The notes under the pieces are model-generated. The model was given only the letters and a program-made list of their open reading frames with translations. It had not been told where the DNA came from and did not search any database. A stretch of 64,000 bases of DNA from Geodermatophilus arenarius (GTDB taxonomy: Bacteria; Actinomycetota; Actinomycetes; Mycobacteriales; Geodermatophilaceae): assembly GCF_042654585.1 (NCBI RefSeq), contig NZ_JBHSGR010000002.1:62001-126000 (forward strand). The letters run 5' to 3'. This document shows positions 63,046-64,000 of the stretch, piece after piece; positions within the stretch are counted from its first letter, which is position 1; each line of letters starts with the position of its first letter. The position numbers and the translations under genes are program-made.

Positions 63046-63577
63046 CGGCCGCCGGCTCGACGTCCCCCGCGGCTCGTCCCGCGGGATCACCGGCTACCTG
63101 CGGCTGGACCCCGACGCGATCGGCCGGTTCGCCGAGGGGATCGCCCGCTTCCTCGGCACGGGGCGCTTCCTCGCCGTCCAGACGGTGATCGTGGTGCTCT
63201 GGATCGCCCTCAACGTCTTCGCCGTCCGGCTGCGCTGGGACCCCTATCCCTTCATCCTGCTCAACCTGGCCTTCTCCACCCAGGCCGCCTACGCCGCGCC
63301 GCTGATCCTGCTGGCGCAGAACCGGCAGGCCGACCGCGACCGCGTGCAGGCCGAGGAGGACCGCGCCCGCGCCGCGCAGACCCGCGCGGACACCGAGTAC
63401 CTGGCCCGCGAGCTCGCCGCGCTGCGGGTGGCCATCGGCGAGCTGGCCACCCGCGACTTCATCCGCGGCGAGCTGGGCCGCCTCGCCGAGAGCCGCTCGC
63501 CCGAGGAGCGGGAGAAGAAGCCCAAGAAGAAGCAGAAGGACCCCGTCCAGCCGGCGCTCGCGGACCCGACGGCGTAG
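63038..63577 (+). CDS. DUF1003 family membrane protein (179 aa)
   Basis: Two helices, FLAVQTVIVVLWIALNVFAV and FILLNLAFSTQAAYAAPLILLAQNRQ, are the DUF1003 core. A coiled tail DRDRVQAEEDRARAAQTRADTEYLARELAAL and a basic end EKKPKKKQK follow. GTG or ATG start inside the MgtE-like gene implies coupling. Function is unknown; the pair may form a Mg2+-linked complex. Confidence 0.88.
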   Translation: MADGRRLDVPRGSSRGITGYLRLDPDAIGRFAEGIARFLGTGRFLAVQTVIVVLWIALNVFAVRLRWDPYPFILLNLAFSTQAAYAAPLILLAQNRQADRDRVQAEEDRARAAQTRADTEYLARELAALRVAIGELATRDFIRGELGRLAESRSPEEREKKPKKKQKDPVQPALADPTA

Positions 63578-63625
63578 CGCACCGGGCCGCCCGGGCTGTC
63601 GTCCCCCCGCGGCACACTGCCGGGC

Positions 63626-64000
63626 ATGCGCGCGCACGCAGTGGTGGCCTCGCCCATCGGGCCGCTGACCGTCGTCGCCGACGACGGCGTGCTCGTCCGG
63701 CTGTACCTCTCACCACCGGACCCGCAGGCCGATCTGGGCGCGCGGGACGACGCCGCGCTCGCGGACGTGGCGGGCCAGCTCGGCGAGTACCTCGCCGGGG
63801 AGCGGGAGGCGTTCGACCTGCCGCTGCGCCCGCGCGGCAGCGACTTCGAGCTGGCCGTCTGGGAGCAGCTCACCCGCATCCCCTACGGCCGGACGACCAC
63901 CTACGGGGCGGTGGCGAGAGCCGTCGGCGAGCCGGGCGGCGCGCAGGCCGTCGGCCTGGCGTGCGGGAGGAACCCGCTGGCGATCGTCGTCCCGTGCCAC
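63626..64000 (+). CDS. ogt: methylated-DNA-[protein]-cysteine S-methyltransferase (partial)
   Basis: The first 125 codons are visible; the gene runs past the window end. It has the N-terminal domain with ASPIGPLTVVADDGVLVRLYL and the DNA-binding helix-turn-helix region FELAVWEQLTRIPYGRTTTYGAVARAVG. The window stops within the active-site motif IVVPCH, whose Cys takes the alkyl group from O6-alkylguanine in a suicide reaction. ATG 63626. Confidence 0.92.
   Translation, partial: MRAHAVVASPIGPLTVVADDGVLVRLYLSPPDPQADLGARDDAALADVAGQLGEYLAGEREAFDLPLRPRGSDFELAVWEQLTRIPYGRTTTYGAVARAVGEPGGAQAVGLACGRNPLAIVVPCH

Overview
This window is very GC-rich (estimated by eye above 70% G+C), uses GTG starts often, and carries actinobacterial marker arrangements: prfB-ftsE-ftsX-smpB, a tmRNA whose tag ends in ALAA, an actinobacterial-type Tad/Flp pilus locus and DUF1003/DUF4230/SCO6745-type proteins. 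It is a chromosomal segment of an actinomycete. A Geodermatophilaceae-like host (Blastococcus, Modestobacter, Geodermatophilus) is my inference from protein style, not something the sequence proves. I see no phage, insertion sequence, integrase or CRISPR array, and no stretch whose base composition stands out from the rest.

Layout. 1-7054: acyl-CoA catabolism, with two overlapping acyl-CoA dehydrogenases divergent from a TetR regulator, then a methyltransferase and two acyl-CoA ligases. 7121-20552: mixed signalling, transport and enzymes, including a TrkA-type K+ channel, a class III adenylate cyclase, a BCCT osmolyte transporter, an FUSC protein, a secreted M15-like peptidase, a receiver/thioredoxin-reductase-like fusion, and a TetR/DUF4386 pair with twin operators. 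20646-21018: ssrA (tmRNA). 21171-24172: CorA and a DASS transporter. 24220-30612: a minus-strand run of small enzymes (CMD, SCO6745, GNATs, VOC, amidohydrolase, serine hydrolase, quinone oxidoreductase). 30623-35145: smpB, an acyl-CoA-dehydrogenase-like gene, ftsX, ftsE and prfB. 35194-42289: small proteins, CutA, a receptor Ser/Thr kinase and a MarR/SnoaL pair. 42651-46850: Tad pilus genes. 47091-53086: membrane proteins, a GGDEF-EAL protein and an IlvX-like ThDP enzyme. 54190-57503: a YkcC/YkcB-like glycosyltransferase pair. 57613-59923: acyl-CoA dehydrogenase and CoA-ester lyase. 59974-64000: EamA exporter, PhzF, soluble MgtE-like protein, DUF1003 protein and the start of an O6-alkylguanine-DNA alkyltransferase.

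How the genes work together. ssrA and smpB supply both halves of trans-translation, and prfB and ftsEX sit beside smpB. The Tad genes encode a motor, two platform proteins, a small pilin candidate and two TadE-like minor pilins. Two regulators sit beside palindromes that look like their operators (TetR with twin 17-bp sites, MarR with a 16-bp site). Many minus-strand gene pairs share a four-base GTGA overlap, which implies translational coupling. Most convergent junctions carry a long perfect hairpin without a T-tract. The most distinctive items are the fusion protein that has lost both its phosphoacceptor Asp and its CxxC, three nested inverted-repeat elements in intergenic gaps, and an orphan YezG-like immunity protein. 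I found no wholly new system that I could defend from sequence alone.
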